DNA of 64,000 nt, from contig OY292275.1 in assembly GCA_958496175.1 (NCBI GenBank), positions 59,163,701 through 59,227,700 on the forward strand, in the 5' to 3' direction. Source of the stretch: Sisyra terminalis (taxonomy: Eukaryota > Arthropoda > Insecta > Neuroptera > Sisyridae). The number at the start of each line of letters is the position of its first letter. Within the stretch, counting starts at the first letter, position 1. Of the stretch, positions 1 to 12,892 are shown piece by piece. The translations under genes and the position numbers were made by a program. Below the pieces are notes generated by a model. The model had not been told where the DNA came from, searched no databases, and worked only from the letters and a program-made list of their open reading frames with translations.

Positions 1-180
1 ATCCGTGATTATTTTGTGTATCATCACAAAGCAGTTATGGAGTGATCCAAACTCCTTGATGACCACTGAGAAAGATTGCTTGGCAATCGAAATACGTATC
101 TGGGCAATACGTCACAAATATTTTTTTCTTTGAACTTCTGTTCAAATTTGTGTTTATGTATATATTGTATACACAGTTTT
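1..180. mobile_element. Family A palindromic element, right arm only (A1)
   Basis: Matches the right arm of the fuller copies at 2.2 and 14.6 kb and ends in the family terminus ATTGTATACACAGT near 164-177. The left arm lies outside the window or is lost. The hammerhead-like core at 66-72 reads CTGAGAA, so the invariant second G is mutated; the TTG-capped hairpin, GAAA and GTC are still present. The 3' tail seen in A2 and A3 is missing. Confidence 0.8.
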
Positions 181-1690
181 GATTTCATATTTCCAAAATT
201 TTTAAAATGAAGATCCTAAATTGAGTATCTACCTGTTGAATATGCTAGTGAGTGATCAAGGTAGCTGTTTCGAATCTAGTAGGTATATATTTTTATTGAC
301 ACTAAGGTTAAGCGACCGTAAGGAAGCTTTAAAAAATTAAACATATTTTTTTTTAGGCAACCTCGATCAAAAATGCCTCCCTTTAAATTAAAAAGAGGGT
401 GAAAAATATGACTCATTTTATCCATCCATATGGTTTCAATGACATTCTTGTGATAACAATAGTATAAGAATATTTCTTTGTCCGCCCATGTGTCACTTAA
501 AAATTATGAAAAATTTCGACACCTCGACCGTTTTTCCCCGCTAAACCAGCAATAGCAGCACGATACGTTCTTTCATTAACACAAAAACATCTATCACTAG
601 CATGTCTCTCATTGAAATTCTTTTGATACTTTTCTTTTCAAATGTGTAACATTTTAAGCAATTTCCTTTCAATTTTCCACGCCCAATCAACGTAATTGGC
701 TATTTTTGGGATTTTTCCTCAACACTTATGCAATTTGGAAGATTTAACGATAGGTTTTTTTCTCTTTTACACAATGAATTGATTCCGTTTTTACTTTGGA
801 CTTTTCTCGATTTTATTTCCACATGTTTTTTTTTTCAAATATTTGCTGGCATTGAAAGATTATGCTTTGAAGCGGAATGATATTAATCATTTTCTCATGA
901 ATTTTTTGTCTTTCTTTTCATCGGAATCATTTGTGCTATGATTTATTAATGGCGTTTTGTGTAGTATCTATATATATACAGAGAAAAAAATTAATCAAAA
1001 ATGTATCAAAAGTTCAAATGAAAAAATGGTCTTTTTCTCTTTTGTAATTTTTATTAATACGTAATATTTAGATGGCACGCGATTGAAATTTTTCATCTCT
1101 CCTTAAAAACAATTTTTTTTTTCATGAAAATATTTGATGTTTTAGCTTTGTTGTTTTGAGGGGAAAAAAATCATGACAGAAATCTTTAATATGCTGTTTC
1201 ATTATTTAGCTTTTTTTTTTTAGAATGTACGGAAAGTTTGTTTCTTTAATTGATGTAGTGCAGATTTTTGAAATAGATTGCCATCAGTTCAGCTGATAGG
1301 AAAAATGGCTGTCATTGCACTAAAAGAGGCAGCTGTTACTAAAGCGTTGATCTTGAATTTTAATGAGTAAATCATTTGAATTTTAAATAATTACTTAATT
1401 GAAAATAATGGCAAGAACACATTATATGTGTATTATCTTGCAGAAAGTTAGACCTACTCTGGTTCGTTTTTCTTTGATAAACAATGTGATAAAAATGGAA
1501 TTGTTGAACAAATTATTGCCAAGAAAGATATAAATTCATTGTTTTTTCTTTGGGAATTCTCAAAAGTGGTTTCTGGAAACTATGCTTGTCAATAGATTTG
1601 ATTATTGTCGACTTTTTTTTAAACGAACCTGATGAGGATGTACTTTGGGGAATGCATTACTTACGAAGATATTCGGTTCTAAAATGATCT
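181..1690. other. AT-rich stretch, no gene seen
   Basis: Dense A/T runs and short microsatellite-like tracts. I found no protein relic, no long inverted repeat and no splice-bounded open frame on either strand. Confidence 0.6.
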
Positions 1691-2334
1691 TATTAGGTAG
1701 TTAGATTAAGCATAAAGTAAGGCAAGGATGCATTTTAATCTTCCTTGATTTTCAACATCTCCTCAGGAAGAATCTTTAAAGTAAATCTAGAAATCGAAGT
1801 AACCAGATTCAGAATCAATAGATTGGCAATAAGCGACTTACGATTCTACCCTTTTTACCGAAACACCCGAAGAACTACAGAATTCTGAAAAAAGAAGTCA
1901 TCCCTTACGATTATGAACTATCAATTAAGAACTATGGCACCAAAATCGAGGAAGTCCCGAAATTCAAATATCTTGAAAAAAATTGAATAATACAAATTAG
2001 TAATAGGGGTACCGGAAAGTATTGTCGTTTTTTCAATAAACAATTAAAACACAAAATTTTGTTACAACTATTGATTTTAAATCAATGATATAATCAGTCT
2101 CGATGGTATCAACGTTTTGACTTCTAGTTAACGCCATATTAGTAAAAATCAATTGAATTAAAAGGAAAATATAAAAAACTTTATCACTAAACTTTAACAT
2201 TTACCACTTACTGTGTGTATACAATATATAGGATATATTGCGGTCCAATTTATGTAGTATAATTTAATATGATAATAAATAAAAATCATACCATAAACAT
2301 AAATTTGAACAGAAGTTCAAACAAAAATATTCGT

Positions 2335-2382
2335 GACGTATTGCCCAGATACGTATTTCGATTACTAAGCAATCTTCCTCAG
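2335..2382 (-). ncRNA. Hammerhead-like motif, A2 left arm
   Basis: Read on the minus strand: CTGAGGA, A, stem GATTGC / loop TTA / GTAATC (one G-U), GAAA, then ACGTAT / ATACGT as a second stem, followed by C to give a GTC cleavage-type triplet. Two extra bases lie between the GAA and this stem relative to a canonical hammerhead. No obvious helix I. Confidence 0.45.
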
Positions 2383-2481
2383 TGGTCATCAAGTAGTTTG
2401 GATCACTCCGTAACTGCTTTGTGATGATTCAAGAATCACAAACATCGTGAATTTGAAGTGATCCAAACTACTTGATGACCA

Positions 2482-2529
2482 CTGAGGAAGATTGCTTGGA
2501 AATCGAAATACGTATCTGGGCAATAGGTC
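2482..2529 (+). ncRNA. Hammerhead-like motif, A2 right arm
   Basis: Same layout as the left-arm motif: CTGAGGA at 2482-2488, hairpin with TTG loop, GAAA, second stem, GTC at 2527-2529. Stem II carries a mismatch (GATTGC against GAAATC) and the distal stem has a base change (ATAGGTC), so this copy looks more decayed. Confidence 0.4.
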
Positions 2530-3693
2530 ATGAATATTTTTGTTTGAACTTCTGTTCAAATTTATGTTTATGGTATGATTTTTATATATTGTTATATAAA
2601 ATTATACTACATAAATTGAACCGCAATATATCCTATATATTGTATACATAGTATAACTGTTCAAATTAAGCGAAAAAATCTTATTTTGATTTACCGCTTA
2701 GTAAATGTGGTAAATAAAATAGAAATCTTTGGAAAACTTTGGACGGTCTTAATGGTTACGGCAATATCACCTTTTCCATAGTTAATTACTTTTTTCCAGG
2801 GCTTTTCTTCTGCAGAGGGGTCTTGCATTACCATGTTGCAGCATAGAATTTTATCTGTTAACAGTCTGGACATTTTTGGGCATTTGGTCGATCGATTAAG
2901 ATTGATTGGGATTATTTGACAGCTCTTCGACTTTCTGGCATATATTTGGCACCATTTCCCCCCTAAACTTTTTATTAGTTAATTTTTTTGTCACATTTTG
3001 TTGGTACTAGTGGGAGAAATTACAATTATCGAATTTGAACTTATAAAAACTCATTTGGCCTTAATGAACATCTAATGCACTTCGATAAACATTGAAAATG
3101 TTTTTAGTAGCAGTTTTGGGTTGCTATCCTGTGAAACTCGAAGAGCTTACAATACCGAATTTATATTATTTCTGGTTTTTGGTCCTACCATTTCAATATA
3201 GATTTCGAAATAAAAAATATTTTGTAATTTTTACCAAGTTGATTAATAACTTGAATCATAAAATGTCTTTAGTACCTCTTTGAAATTACTACAATTGAAT
3301 GATTATTGGTTTCAAAAAAGACATTTTTTTCCGGTACACCTAATACTAAGAACAAAAATAAAGGGATAGAGGAAAACCTAGATCTTCATTGAAGAACATG
3401 ATAAACGTCTTTGAAAGTAGGGACCTCATTATCAATTTAAAGATAAGACTCTTAAAGTGTTATGTATTTACTGTATTGCTGTTCGGTATGGAAATCTGGA
3501 TCCTGAACAAAAAGACGATTGACAAGATTGAGGTTTTCAAAATGTGAATCAATTACTTTAAAAGTGGGCAAGAAAAAGAAATTTTGAAGCGCAAGCTTGA
3601 GGATCTTCAGGATCTTGGATACATTATGGAGTCTTAGGGAAAAGGATTATAGGACGTTGAAGAACTTTCTGGCTTAAAAAAATTTACGAAAAT

Positions 3694-3867
3694 AAATTGG
3701 TAAAAATATTCAGAGGACTAGGATCAAAAAATAATCAGTCCAAACTATTTATTACATGATACTAAACAGTTACATGTAATAAATAGTTTTCACTGATTAT
3801 TATTTGATCCTAGTCCTCTGAATATTTTTACCAATTTATCATCATCGAGGATCTGAAACTTTACAAT
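3694..3867. mobile_element. Palindromic element Q with 13-bp TSD
   Basis: A near-perfect inverted repeat (about 3693-3838; arms begin AAATTGGTAAAAATATTC) followed by a 29-base unpaired tail. It is flanked by exact 13-bp copies of AATTTACGAAAAT at 3681-3693 and 3868-3880 and splits the LINE relic. The architecture equals that of families A and B, but I see no hammerhead core. Confidence 0.85.
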
Positions 3868-3990
3868 AATTTACGAAAATGGTTCAACTGCAGTTCAATT
3901 GATTTGATTGGCGTTGCAGTTTCCCAAGTGAAATTGGTGGTAATGATTTTCAATTTTCTGAAAGGAAGAACATGAAGACGAAGAAGAAAA

Positions 3991-5306
3991 TTTTATAATT
4001 AGTAGAATCAACAAAAAGTGTTATGAAAATACTACAAAATATAATAACCACGAAAATTTAAATCTTATTTTCAAGTAAAATTCGTATTTCCATTGAGTTT
4101 ACTTTAAAATTAAATGCTTTTTTTATTGATTTGGTATTTTCAATAATTTGTACAGTAGTAGACAAAAGGTTGAGGACAATCACTGTGATTATATCACTGA
4201 TTTAAGCTTACAAGTGGTTGAAAACTTTTAGGTTTTAATTTTATTGTATAAATAACGGTAATACTTTCCAATTCTCCAAGTACTTCAAAAAGAATACGAA
4301 AATAATTTTTTCCATTAGTATTATAAATTATTGCATAAATGAACGACTTCGTCGAAATTTTAAGTACATAAATCAAACGATTGCCAATTTTTTTTCTTTA
4401 TTCCCAAATGTTTACTGCTGTGATCGGTTTGTTTGATTTTTACTTAACTATATAATATTATCATTCTTCAATCTCAATATGATTTTTGTTATGGATCGAG
4501 AATTGATCATTCCACGTCAATTACATAGATAATCGATCAATTAAACGTTGAAAAAAGATTTAACGATATTTTTCTCTTAATTGGATACCGATTTTGCACA
4601 TATATGATCTTTGCAAAACGGAGAAAAAATATTCCATATCAAATTTGAAAGTTTAGTTGGAATGTTTACGAAAGTATTGAATAATTTTACTAACGATTTT
4701 TTTTCTTTTAAATGTGTCATTCAGTGATTTTGATAATACTAGAATCAAAAAATGATTCAAACAAATTCCTTTGAGTTATGAATCAGTTTTGATAGGTTTT
4801 CGTGGAAAGCAAGAAAACGATTTTATTATCGTCTCGTTGGAACTATCGCTTTCTTAAACCTTGAATGTCAGAATGGTTCGTTTGTATTATTATTATTATT
4901 TTTTGTGTTTTTAAATTTCAAGTGTCCAAAATTGGGGTGAAACTTTCGGTTTCTCTTTCGGAGATTTTTGTTGTTGTTGTTGAAAGCCGATTGGATCCGT
5001 TTGTTGTTATAGTCCTTTCAGTTCCAAATAGGAAAAAAAATAGAGCTCATTAAACTTTTCGATCGTCGAAATTAATTGAAAAAAACTTTATGAGTCATTA
5101 TTAACTAATAGAAATGAAATTTTTTATGTTTCGGTTTGAGTTCGTGACGGCTATTTTTAGGCCAATGCTGTTCACAAAAGACTCTTGTCGATTCACAGTT
5201 CCTTAAAATATTTTTTTTATTTCTTCAAATATTTGCTTGATAAATGAAAGATTGAAATTTTTTAGAAAATAATCATATCTATTTGTGATTATCCTTTGAT
5301 ATATAT
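3991..5306. other. AT-rich stretch, no gene seen
   Basis: Contains short ATT and TTG microsatellite tracts near 4885-4905 and 4968-4982. The open frames at 4194-4376 and 4865-5053 are low-complexity and unrecognised. Confidence 0.5.
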
Positions 5307-5308
5307 TA

Positions 5309-6324
5309 GACTGATTCAAAAAAAATTATGATTTTTTTTTTCTTAGTTATATCGAAAATATTGTTGGAAATGATAAAAAAAAATCCTGTGAAAGTTTAAG
5401 CTCTTAATATTAATATTAAGAGGTGCCGCATCGCAAATTTCGATTTTCCATTTAAATAACATGGGGACAATATTCTATTGCACTTTAGAATTTTATAGAC
5501 CACGTTGGTGACAATATTTCGGAATGACCAAGGTATATTCTTGTAGAAAATTGAACGATCTACAAAAAAGGTGTGTTACAAGTTTTTGATATATTTATTC
5601 CTTCAAAAGTTATTCGAGGTCAAAGTTGAACTAAAGAGATATTTTAATATTTTTTTCAATTTTTTTGACGCAACCATCAATTTTATGAGAAAATTTTATA
5701 GGACATTTTTTGTAGATCCCTTTTTTTCTATAACTTATCTCTATAAAAGTTTTTGATATTTTTCACAGGTCCTAAGTTATTTGCATTAAACTGAAAATTC
5801 CCTGTTTTATTATATTTTTAACATAAAAATTATTTTTTTTATTTTAATTAAATAACTTAGGACCTGTGAAAAAAATCAAAAACTATTATAGAGATAAGTT
5901 ATAGGAAAAAAAGTGCTCTACAAAAAATGTCCTATAAAATTTTCTCATAAAATTGATGGTTGCGTCAAAAAATTGAAAAAATATTGTTAAATTTCTCTTT
6001 AGTTCAACTTTGACCTCGAATAACTTTTGAAGGAATTAATATATCAAAACATTGTAACAGACCTTTTTTGTAGATCGTTCAATTTTCTACAAGAATATAC
6101 CTTGGTCATTCCGAAGCATTGTCACCAACGTGAGCTTTAAAATTCCAAAATGCAAGAGAATATTGTTCCCAAGTTATTTAAATGAAAAATCGAAATTTGC
6201 GATGCGGCACCTCTTAATATTAATATTAAGAGCTTAAACTTTTACAGGATTTTTTTTTGTCATTCCCAACAATATTTTCGATATAATTAAGAAAAAAAAA
6301 ATCATTATTTTTTTTGAAGCAGTC
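5309..6324. mobile_element. Family C 1-kb foldback element (C1)
   Basis: A 1016-bp palindrome. Termini GACTGATTCAAAAAAAAT and its complement (one base changed at the right end) are flanked by TA at 5307-5308 and 6325-6326, as in Tc1/mariner MITEs. The arms pair over nearly their whole length and meet near 5830. Each arm carries the internal palindrome TTAATATTAATATTAA. Short frames inside (5571-5756) are repeat artefacts. Copies C2, C3 and C4 lie at 38.2, 52.6 and 57.6 kb. Confidence 0.9.
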
Positions 6325-6326
6325 TA

Positions 6327-9300
6327 ATATATATTCTTTTCAATCTCTCATAAATTCAGATAAAATTTTTCAATTTATTTAGGGCCATTCCCGATATTAT
6401 TAACTTTAAAAGTAGATAGGCGAAGAAATCGTGTAAAATTTCAAAAAATGAAATTTAGTCAAGCGGCAAATTATTTCTTCATTGGTTGATTTCAAATGGA
6501 ATGACCCTATAATGATCTTTAACGATAATTTATCGAATTCCGTGAAGACGTCTTTCTCATCTTTTCCCTTCTTGCTGCCCATACAAACCACATGAATTGT
6601 ACCTGTTTGTCCAAATTCAGAAATTGTCAAGTGGGTTGTCTTCCATTTTGGCAATTTTGCAAATTTATTATCTTAATGTTTTTTTTTTTTTAACTTTTTA
6701 ATTTCAGTCATTTAATATACCTTTCGGTTTTGTAAACTCTTAAGTTCCAAATTTGTTGACTTGTTTCATTGGTGTTTCCATTCTTTCTTTTTTATCATGT
6801 TGGTCTTATTTGCTGTTTAATTTAGAAGCGTGTTTGGTCCCAATCAATCTTCAAAGCCACTCTCTTATCGGAAACGAGACTAAATTAGCTGTTTAAGCTT
6901 CAAAGACAGGAATCACAGATTTCCCCCCATCGAAATTAGTTGTCGACTTTAAAATCCGCACGTAACTTAACCGTCTCCCTTAAATCCCGTCGTTGCTAAA
7001 CTTTTCCACCCCTTCGATTAATTTAAGCGTGGCTAATGCAACCTAACAAATTGTCAATATGTCCAGATCGAAATGTTTCTTTCTTCGATCAATCCAATAC
7101 AAGTGAATGGGAGTTGAACGAAAATTGGCTTGAAAATGATTTAAGTGGAAAATTATGTATCGATTTAGTTGTCAGATGCAAACGTGGACATGAAGTGTTT
7201 TGGAGGACATGAAAATTATGTAGATCACCGTGTGATTTGTTGTGGAGCGTTTCAATTGGTAACATATTCATAAATTGGAGAGTTTTCTGTCGTAATGGGA
7301 AATTATGTGTATGTTACGATTGTTATGGGCGATTTATACGACCAGTGTTGGTTGGAACGAGGAAACATGCCGGTTTCTCTCGTTTAAATCTCTTTAAATT
7401 CTGTCTCTATTTTATCATTTACATATATACGATTTAGGTGAAATAAATACTATTTACAACAGTAATAGATTGGTATTAGAACTTACTGGTAAACTTGTAC
7501 GTCCGTGAAAAGAAATTTAAATTTCTAATAAAAATACTTTGGCCTATTTTTTGTGTATCAATAAAATCTGTTAAATTCTTCCCACCTAAATTGGGCTCTT
7601 TTTAACCCTTTGTATCAAATATAAGTCAAGGTAAATATTCAAAGATCAAGGAAAACTTTGTTACATGTGGTTCACCTGTTTTAATATACTATTTTTTTTA
7701 TTTTCAAATAAATTGCATAGGGCTGCAATAAGTGCATTCAATCCATAGACAATCACATGTAAGCACTAGTCCCAGTAGATTAGTGCTGTATAAGTACAAA
7801 ATAGATTTTTAACAATAAATAGCAACAATAACAATACATAATAGTAATTCTTATAGCAATAACAACAATATTAAAAGCAATCAACAGTAGCAATTAGAAT
7901 AATAACAATAGTCTATAATAACAATATCAATGCTAATAATAATGTGAAACATTAATTTATAAGTAATATATGAAAATATAGCTATATAGTAAGAAATAAT
8001 AGTTTGGAAACAGATAGTTAATAGGAATATTTGTTTAGTTACAAAATCTATCAGGCAAATCTATTACATTCCATTGTTGTAACCTTATTATCATCTCACT
8101 GTTGTCCAATAAGTTTATTGCCAGATGGCTGGAATGATCAATCTAGTTTTGTCAACTATTTTTTACTAAATCTTTGAATTTCTTCATTTACTGATGGCAT
8201 TTCTGTATCTTCATGTATTTTTTTTATTGTTTACATACCATGGAGCACCGAATATTTGTCGTAGGATCCTTGATTGAAATTTTTGTTAATATACTATTTG
8301 ACGATTTTTTTTACAAAATATGAGTTATGTAAGAAATTAATTTTTTTTCTAACAATGATATTGCAGAATTTTTTTCGTAGGAGACAGGAGGAGCAGCTCC
8401 TCCACACTAACGATTAATAAATTCAGATTTTTCATTTTTTTCTTGAGTCTTTTCTATCTTCTACAACATCAAATATGAATTCTTTTCCTATGAGAGTATA
8501 AATTATCTAGTTAATTTTTTTTAATTGTCAACAAATCAATAACTTTTCTCGTTATGTTTTTCCATTCTTCTTCAGCTCCAAAGTGCAAAGTTTTCCAGAT
8601 TCCTGTTTTTTTTTTTTCAAACCTTATACTATCTGAAGCATACACATTTGACAAACAATTTCTGAAATTTTCGTAGAAAAATATCCAAAACTTTGCCATT
8701 GTGACGTAATTTCCGGTGACCTTTCGGAAAAAAGCCCTTCGTCCAAGTCCTTGTGACTTATATCTCGAATACCTGTATAAAATTTCATCAAAATTGATTG
8801 AGTAGTTCTTCGGTTGACAAAGACAGTTTCGAGAAAAGTGGGCTTATAGTTTTGAGTAACAATTATTTTTTTTAACAATTTATATTCAATATTTATAATC
8901 CTGGATAAAAAATTGTGGATATTTCTGTAAGATACTCTTGTATTAATATAATTGCCTTCATGCTAATTGAGTTTTTGAGATCTGAGTTTATCCACGTGCA
9001 AAAGGAATCTAGTCGAGATTATTCAAATGATCAATGTCAAATTTTTGGTTCAGGTCTCCATAAAGAATAAAGAGCCGTTAGGTGTTGATAATAAGCAAGC
9101 AAATCTTTATCTCTATTTTGAAATTACAAAAGATTTGGAAGCTGAGGACATTCTTCTCTTTATACGTTTTGTTTGCATAGAAAAAAATTTACAACAAAAG
9201 CTTATATTATGCGTTTAAGTTTGGTTAAATTTAATTTGCCACTTTGTAGTTTCAAATTAGTTCTGTAAAATTTAGCAAATAAATCGGTATTTCTGTGGAT

Positions 9301-9900
9301 CAGGCATGCCAGCGTGAGTTGGAACCATTATGGTTCAAGTTATTCACGAAAATTCAATTAAAATCCATAGGAAATACGACAAAATTACCTCATGTCCTTT
9401 TTAGAGACGTCAATATGAGGTAACATTGTGTTTTCTTTTTATTTTATTTCATGATTAAATTCCATTGAATTTCCATTATAATAAAAATGGATCACCGGAA
9501 GTCTGTAGGGAACATTTTGGGAACCACTAAATTAGGAGAAATGAAATTAGTTGGAAATCCTTCAAAGAAAAGTCGAAGCCAAACATAGCAGAAGGTCTCC
9601 TAAACAATATAAAGGACCTGATTTAATAATAATTGTTCAAACCATAAATTCATTAAAAAATGAACTTGATGGATATATTCTTAACTTGTCTCTAAGGTAT
9701 CTGGCATAAGTTTGTTTATATCTTCGATTATTTAACAAAGGAGATTAAATAGTATAATAAATTATAAGAAAATGAAATTTGGAACTTAAACTGATTATGA
9801 AAGAATTAGCATTATAATACATTATATCACACCAATATTGTCAAGAGGAAAATTTAACACCATTAACAGTTTGCTACCCCTAAAAACAATTCTAGCATCT
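6327..9900. other. AT-rich stretch, possible decayed element near 8.7 kb
   Basis: No convincing exon. A low-complexity AAC/AAT-rich tract runs about 7805-7960. Around 8700-8850 the sequence shares GACAAAGACAGTTTCGAGAA-type wording with element E (for example 27346-27366), so a decayed relative may lie here, but I cannot place its ends. The 6406-6654 (minus, 82 codons) and 7237-7437 (plus, 66 codons) frames are unrecognised. Confidence 0.4.
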
Positions 9901-9904
9901 ACTG

Positions 9905-10819
9905 AGAAGCGCAATTATCTTCATTGAAATCATTGATTAAGAGAAGGGACATTTTTTATTTGATTGATTTTCATTCTAAACTATACTATAATAATTGGTT
10001 TCTGCATGGGGCAGGAAAACATGAAAAATGATGTCATACAACTCATATGGGTGGAAGAACAGAAAAGATAGTCATGGATACTTCTAATTAATTCCAGTTC
10101 CCTCCAGTTTTTAGTTTGAAAAATCTTGATAATCTGACCGGAATTTTTTTTTGCATTACAGCATTAAAGTCTTTTTTGGTTCGGGTTGTTTAAAATTTAT
10201 TGAATTCATAACAAAATATGAATAAATGATGAAAATTTTTATTAATGTTTTGGCTCAAGTGTACTTTAGCACACCCACAATTTGGCAACGATGAATTTTC
10301 GACTTTGTTTTTATTTAAATTCGCGATTTAATTGGTACATAATGAAAATTTAGCCACAAAAGAGAGAATTATACCATATTAGAATTGAATCAGCAAAAAT
10401 ATCGCGAATTAAATTAAAAACAAAGTCGAAAATGCATCGTTGCCAGATTGTGGGTGTGCTAAAGTACACTTGAGCTAAAACATCAATAAAAATTTTCATC
10501 ATTTCATATTTTGTTGTTAATTTAATAAATTTTAAACAACCCGAACCAAAAAAGACTTTAATACTGAAATGCAAAAAAAAATTCCGGTTAGATTATCAAG
10601 ATTTTTCAAACTGAGAACTGAAGGGAACTGGAATTAATTAGAAGTATCCATGACTATCTCTTTTCTGTTCTTCCACCCATATGAGTTGTATGACATCATC
10701 TTCCATGTTTTCCTGCCCCATGCAGGAACCAATTATTATAGTATATTTTAGAATGAAAATCAATCAAATAAAAAATTTCCATTCTTTTAATCAATGATTT
10801 CAACGAGGATAGTTGCGCT
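9905..10819. mobile_element. Large palindromic element J
   Basis: An inverted repeat of about 0.9 kb. The left arm starts near AGAAGCGCAATTATC, the right arm ends near GATAGTTGCGCT, and the arms meet around 10340-10390. The core includes CTAAAGTACACTTGAGC, which recurs at 10458 and just beyond the right end at 10818, and inverted near 10253. Part of this core reappears in palindrome W at 16.3 kb. I could not define a TSD or superfamily. Confidence 0.75.
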
Positions 10820-10959
10820 AAAGTACACTTGAGCCAATGTTTTAGTGTATGGTATGTTATTTTCATTAAATTTTCAAGAATTTTCCGGGTGTAAATTATG
10901 ACAAATTGTGCGTGAATTCTTGTACGTAATGTTGTTCGTTCTTTTGTAAATGTGATGGC

Positions 10960-11570
10960 AGACATATTATATGTACAAGCGGCAAGGATCATCCGGTTTG
11001 GACGTTGACAAATTGTATCCAACTGCGAGAAAAGTTTCGAATTTTCTTTCGAAACAAAAGCACTTCTTTGTCCAATCAATTTTATCTGGTGCAAAGTTTT
11101 GCCTGAACAAAAACATTTTTGTTAATTTATTTTTAGCATTTATCACGTTGTTCGTGCCCCCGAAGATATCTTGCAAGCGAAATTTGTTCGAAACGAATTT
11201 AAAACAAATTTATATCATCGATCATTATCTTATTATGGCAGAGCATCAGCGGCGCCCGTGCTGCTCCAGCACTGATTTCTGATTATTATTTTTTGTGTTA
11301 TTTTTTTTTTGTAAGTTATTACGTGCAGACATTCCGCTGTAGTACATATAAGGCAATAAATGGCGGTTCTTGTCTTCGGTTCGGCCGTTTTTTCATCAGC
11401 TCTTCGTTTATACACATATCCACATTTTATAAACTTGTCCCGCGCATTCTTTAACATGATGAGACCCATTCAAATGGATGGTGATGAGGAGGAGGCGAGC
11501 GGGGGTTTTCTTAGGTATTTACCAACAGCGACAATCGGAGAAGAACGCGAGATGAAGCTGAAGAACTGAA
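10960..11570. other. GC-richer island, possible exon or promoter region
   Basis: Less AT-rich than its surroundings, with CpG and purine-rich stretches (11238-11275, 11470-11565). Open frames overlap on both strands (10971-11282 plus, 11360-11569 plus, 11233-11469 minus). None resembles a family I know, and the coding strand cannot be chosen. An untranslated first exon or regulatory element is possible. Confidence 0.25.
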
Positions 11571-12892
11571 GGTTGTGATATGATTGATATAAAAGTCGAA
11601 CGAAGATAGAACCTCTGGTGATTTTGAGACTTGGTCCATGACAAATTGCTTGTAGCCGGATTCAAGCACGACATGCTTTTTTCACACGTTTTGTTTAAAA
11701 CATTATCCTACAGCTTCGCCATCTACCGGAAAATTAAAATTAAAATTTGGGAACAACATGGTGATAATACTAAATATTTTCACAGAAATTACATTCATTT
11801 TTGAGGTCAAGTGAAAAACGATCATCTAAAGCTCTCAAAGTTCAAATCTAAAAGCTCTCTCTGCTATTGACAGGAAAATGTATGGTGCGTAAATCATTTC
11901 CAAGAGCTTTTATCCTGATTACGTAACGTATTCACTCACGTTCCTTTTTTTTTTTTGGAAACAATAAATTAAGTAATTCCATTAAAACTTTGAACAAAAT
12001 ACCAATTTTTGATTTGAACAACCAATTGATCAACAGCTGGCAGCTGTCAGTCGAACAAATTGAAATGAGGCGGATTTTAATTAATCATTGGCTAAAATAT
12101 TAATTGATTCAATCGATAAAAGCTCAATTAATTCAACTTCATGCTCGATTTGTGACAATCTGTTCAGCAGTATTAAGCACATAAATTCTCTATATATCTA
12201 ATATAAAGCCTGAAAATCTCAAATGAGAAAATTCAAAAGCGTCCAAAAAGAATAAATAATGAATGTTTTAAAACGACTTGAAGGTATTCCATTATATTGT
12301 GGACCTGTACCGGTTTGATGGATCTCTGAATAGATAAAATGTAGGTAGGTTGAGAAGGGTTGCTTTTGTGGTGGTTTTATTTTCAATGATCTGATGGAGA
12401 GGATGAAAGATGGGTTTTGGTATTAGTTGTAAAGTTTTTTTTTTCTTTTTTGCTTGGCCATTTCGAGATGGTGGCGTAAATTCTCAGTGATTTATTATCG
12501 CAAGAATTAATAGAGGTAGACGTGGACTGTGGATGTTGTGTGCGGTTTTGAGGAAATCCTCTTCCGTTTGCACTTTCTGATGTTTATAAGAACTTATTAA
12601 TAGATTTTATAAAGAAAAAACTTTACATTTGAAAAGTGTTGATTAAAAAAATCAATTTTGGGAAGTTGTGATAAATGTTTTGGCAACAATGTCAGGTTAA
12701 TCGATTGGTGCTATAGTTGAAAAATATTTGAAATTTTATTAATTTAAAGAAGATTTTACTTAATAACTTTGTAAATATGATGTAATAAACAAACATTTGG
12801 GGTTTAAGTATATTCTGTGAAATTTGCATTGTTTCAAACGTATGATAATTTAAATGATTTCAATGTAAATTAACCTAATAAGCTAATTTATC
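11571..12892. other. AT-rich stretch, no gene seen
   Basis: No inverted repeat or protein relic noticed. A poly-T run lies near 11947-11958. Confidence 0.5.

Larger units (their letters stand above)
2211..2688. mobile_element. Family A palindromic element with hammerhead-like arms (A2)
   Basis: A 478-bp element made of two inverted arms (about 2216-2430 and 2455-2658) plus a non-palindromic 3' tail ending TCTTATTTTG. It is flanked by a 12-bp target duplication, ATTTACCACTTA at 2199-2210 and ATTTACCGCTTA at 2689-2700 (one mismatch). Each arm holds a hammerhead-like motif. Palindrome plus tail plus long TSD recurs in A3 and A4 and in families B, U and Q (Q and U with variations). Confidence 0.85.
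2006..3340. mobile_element. Mariner/Tc1-like TIR element inserted in the LINE
   Basis: The ends are inverted repeats of about 32 bp with mismatches: left GGGGTACCGGAAAG, and the right end read inward as GGTGTACCGGAAAA. Both are flanked by TA (2004-2005 and 3341-3342), the Tc1/mariner target duplication. Family A element A2 lies inside, so the host element was about 0.86 kb, too short for a full mariner. I see no clear transposase motif; short open frames at 2691-2873 (minus) and 3092-3283 (plus) are unrecognised. Likely an internally deleted derivative. Confidence 0.75.
1700..3990 (+). pseudogene. Degenerate LINE reverse transcriptase, multiply interrupted
   Basis: Remains of a non-LTR retrotransposon ORF2, read in pieces with frameshifts and stops. 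The piece at about 1714-1990 resembles the RT core: VRQGCIL, then FNI, a degraded YADD region followed by TLFTETPEELQN, and KFKYL. After a 1.34-kb insertion (2006-3340) it resumes at 3343-3680 with FESRDL, LKCYVFTVLLFGMEIW and later WLKK. A 174-bp palindrome (3694-3867) splits it again, and it ends at 3868-3975 with LRKWF and a stop before a GAAGAAGAAG-type end. Order and content match the RT C-terminal half of LINEs commonly annotated as endonuclease-reverse transcriptase in insects. The clade is uncertain (RTE or CR1-like). It is inactive and is the oldest layer of this nest. Confidence 0.85.

Noticed and set aside
7805..7960. AAC/AAT-rich tract as a coding poly-asparagine or glutamine stretch
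   Set aside because: Many stops in every frame; it is low-complexity sequence.
10696..11094. 132-codon minus frame spanning the J right arm and the GC-richer island
   Set aside because: It crosses a repeat boundary at 10819, and its downstream half reads repeat J, so it is unlikely to be one gene.
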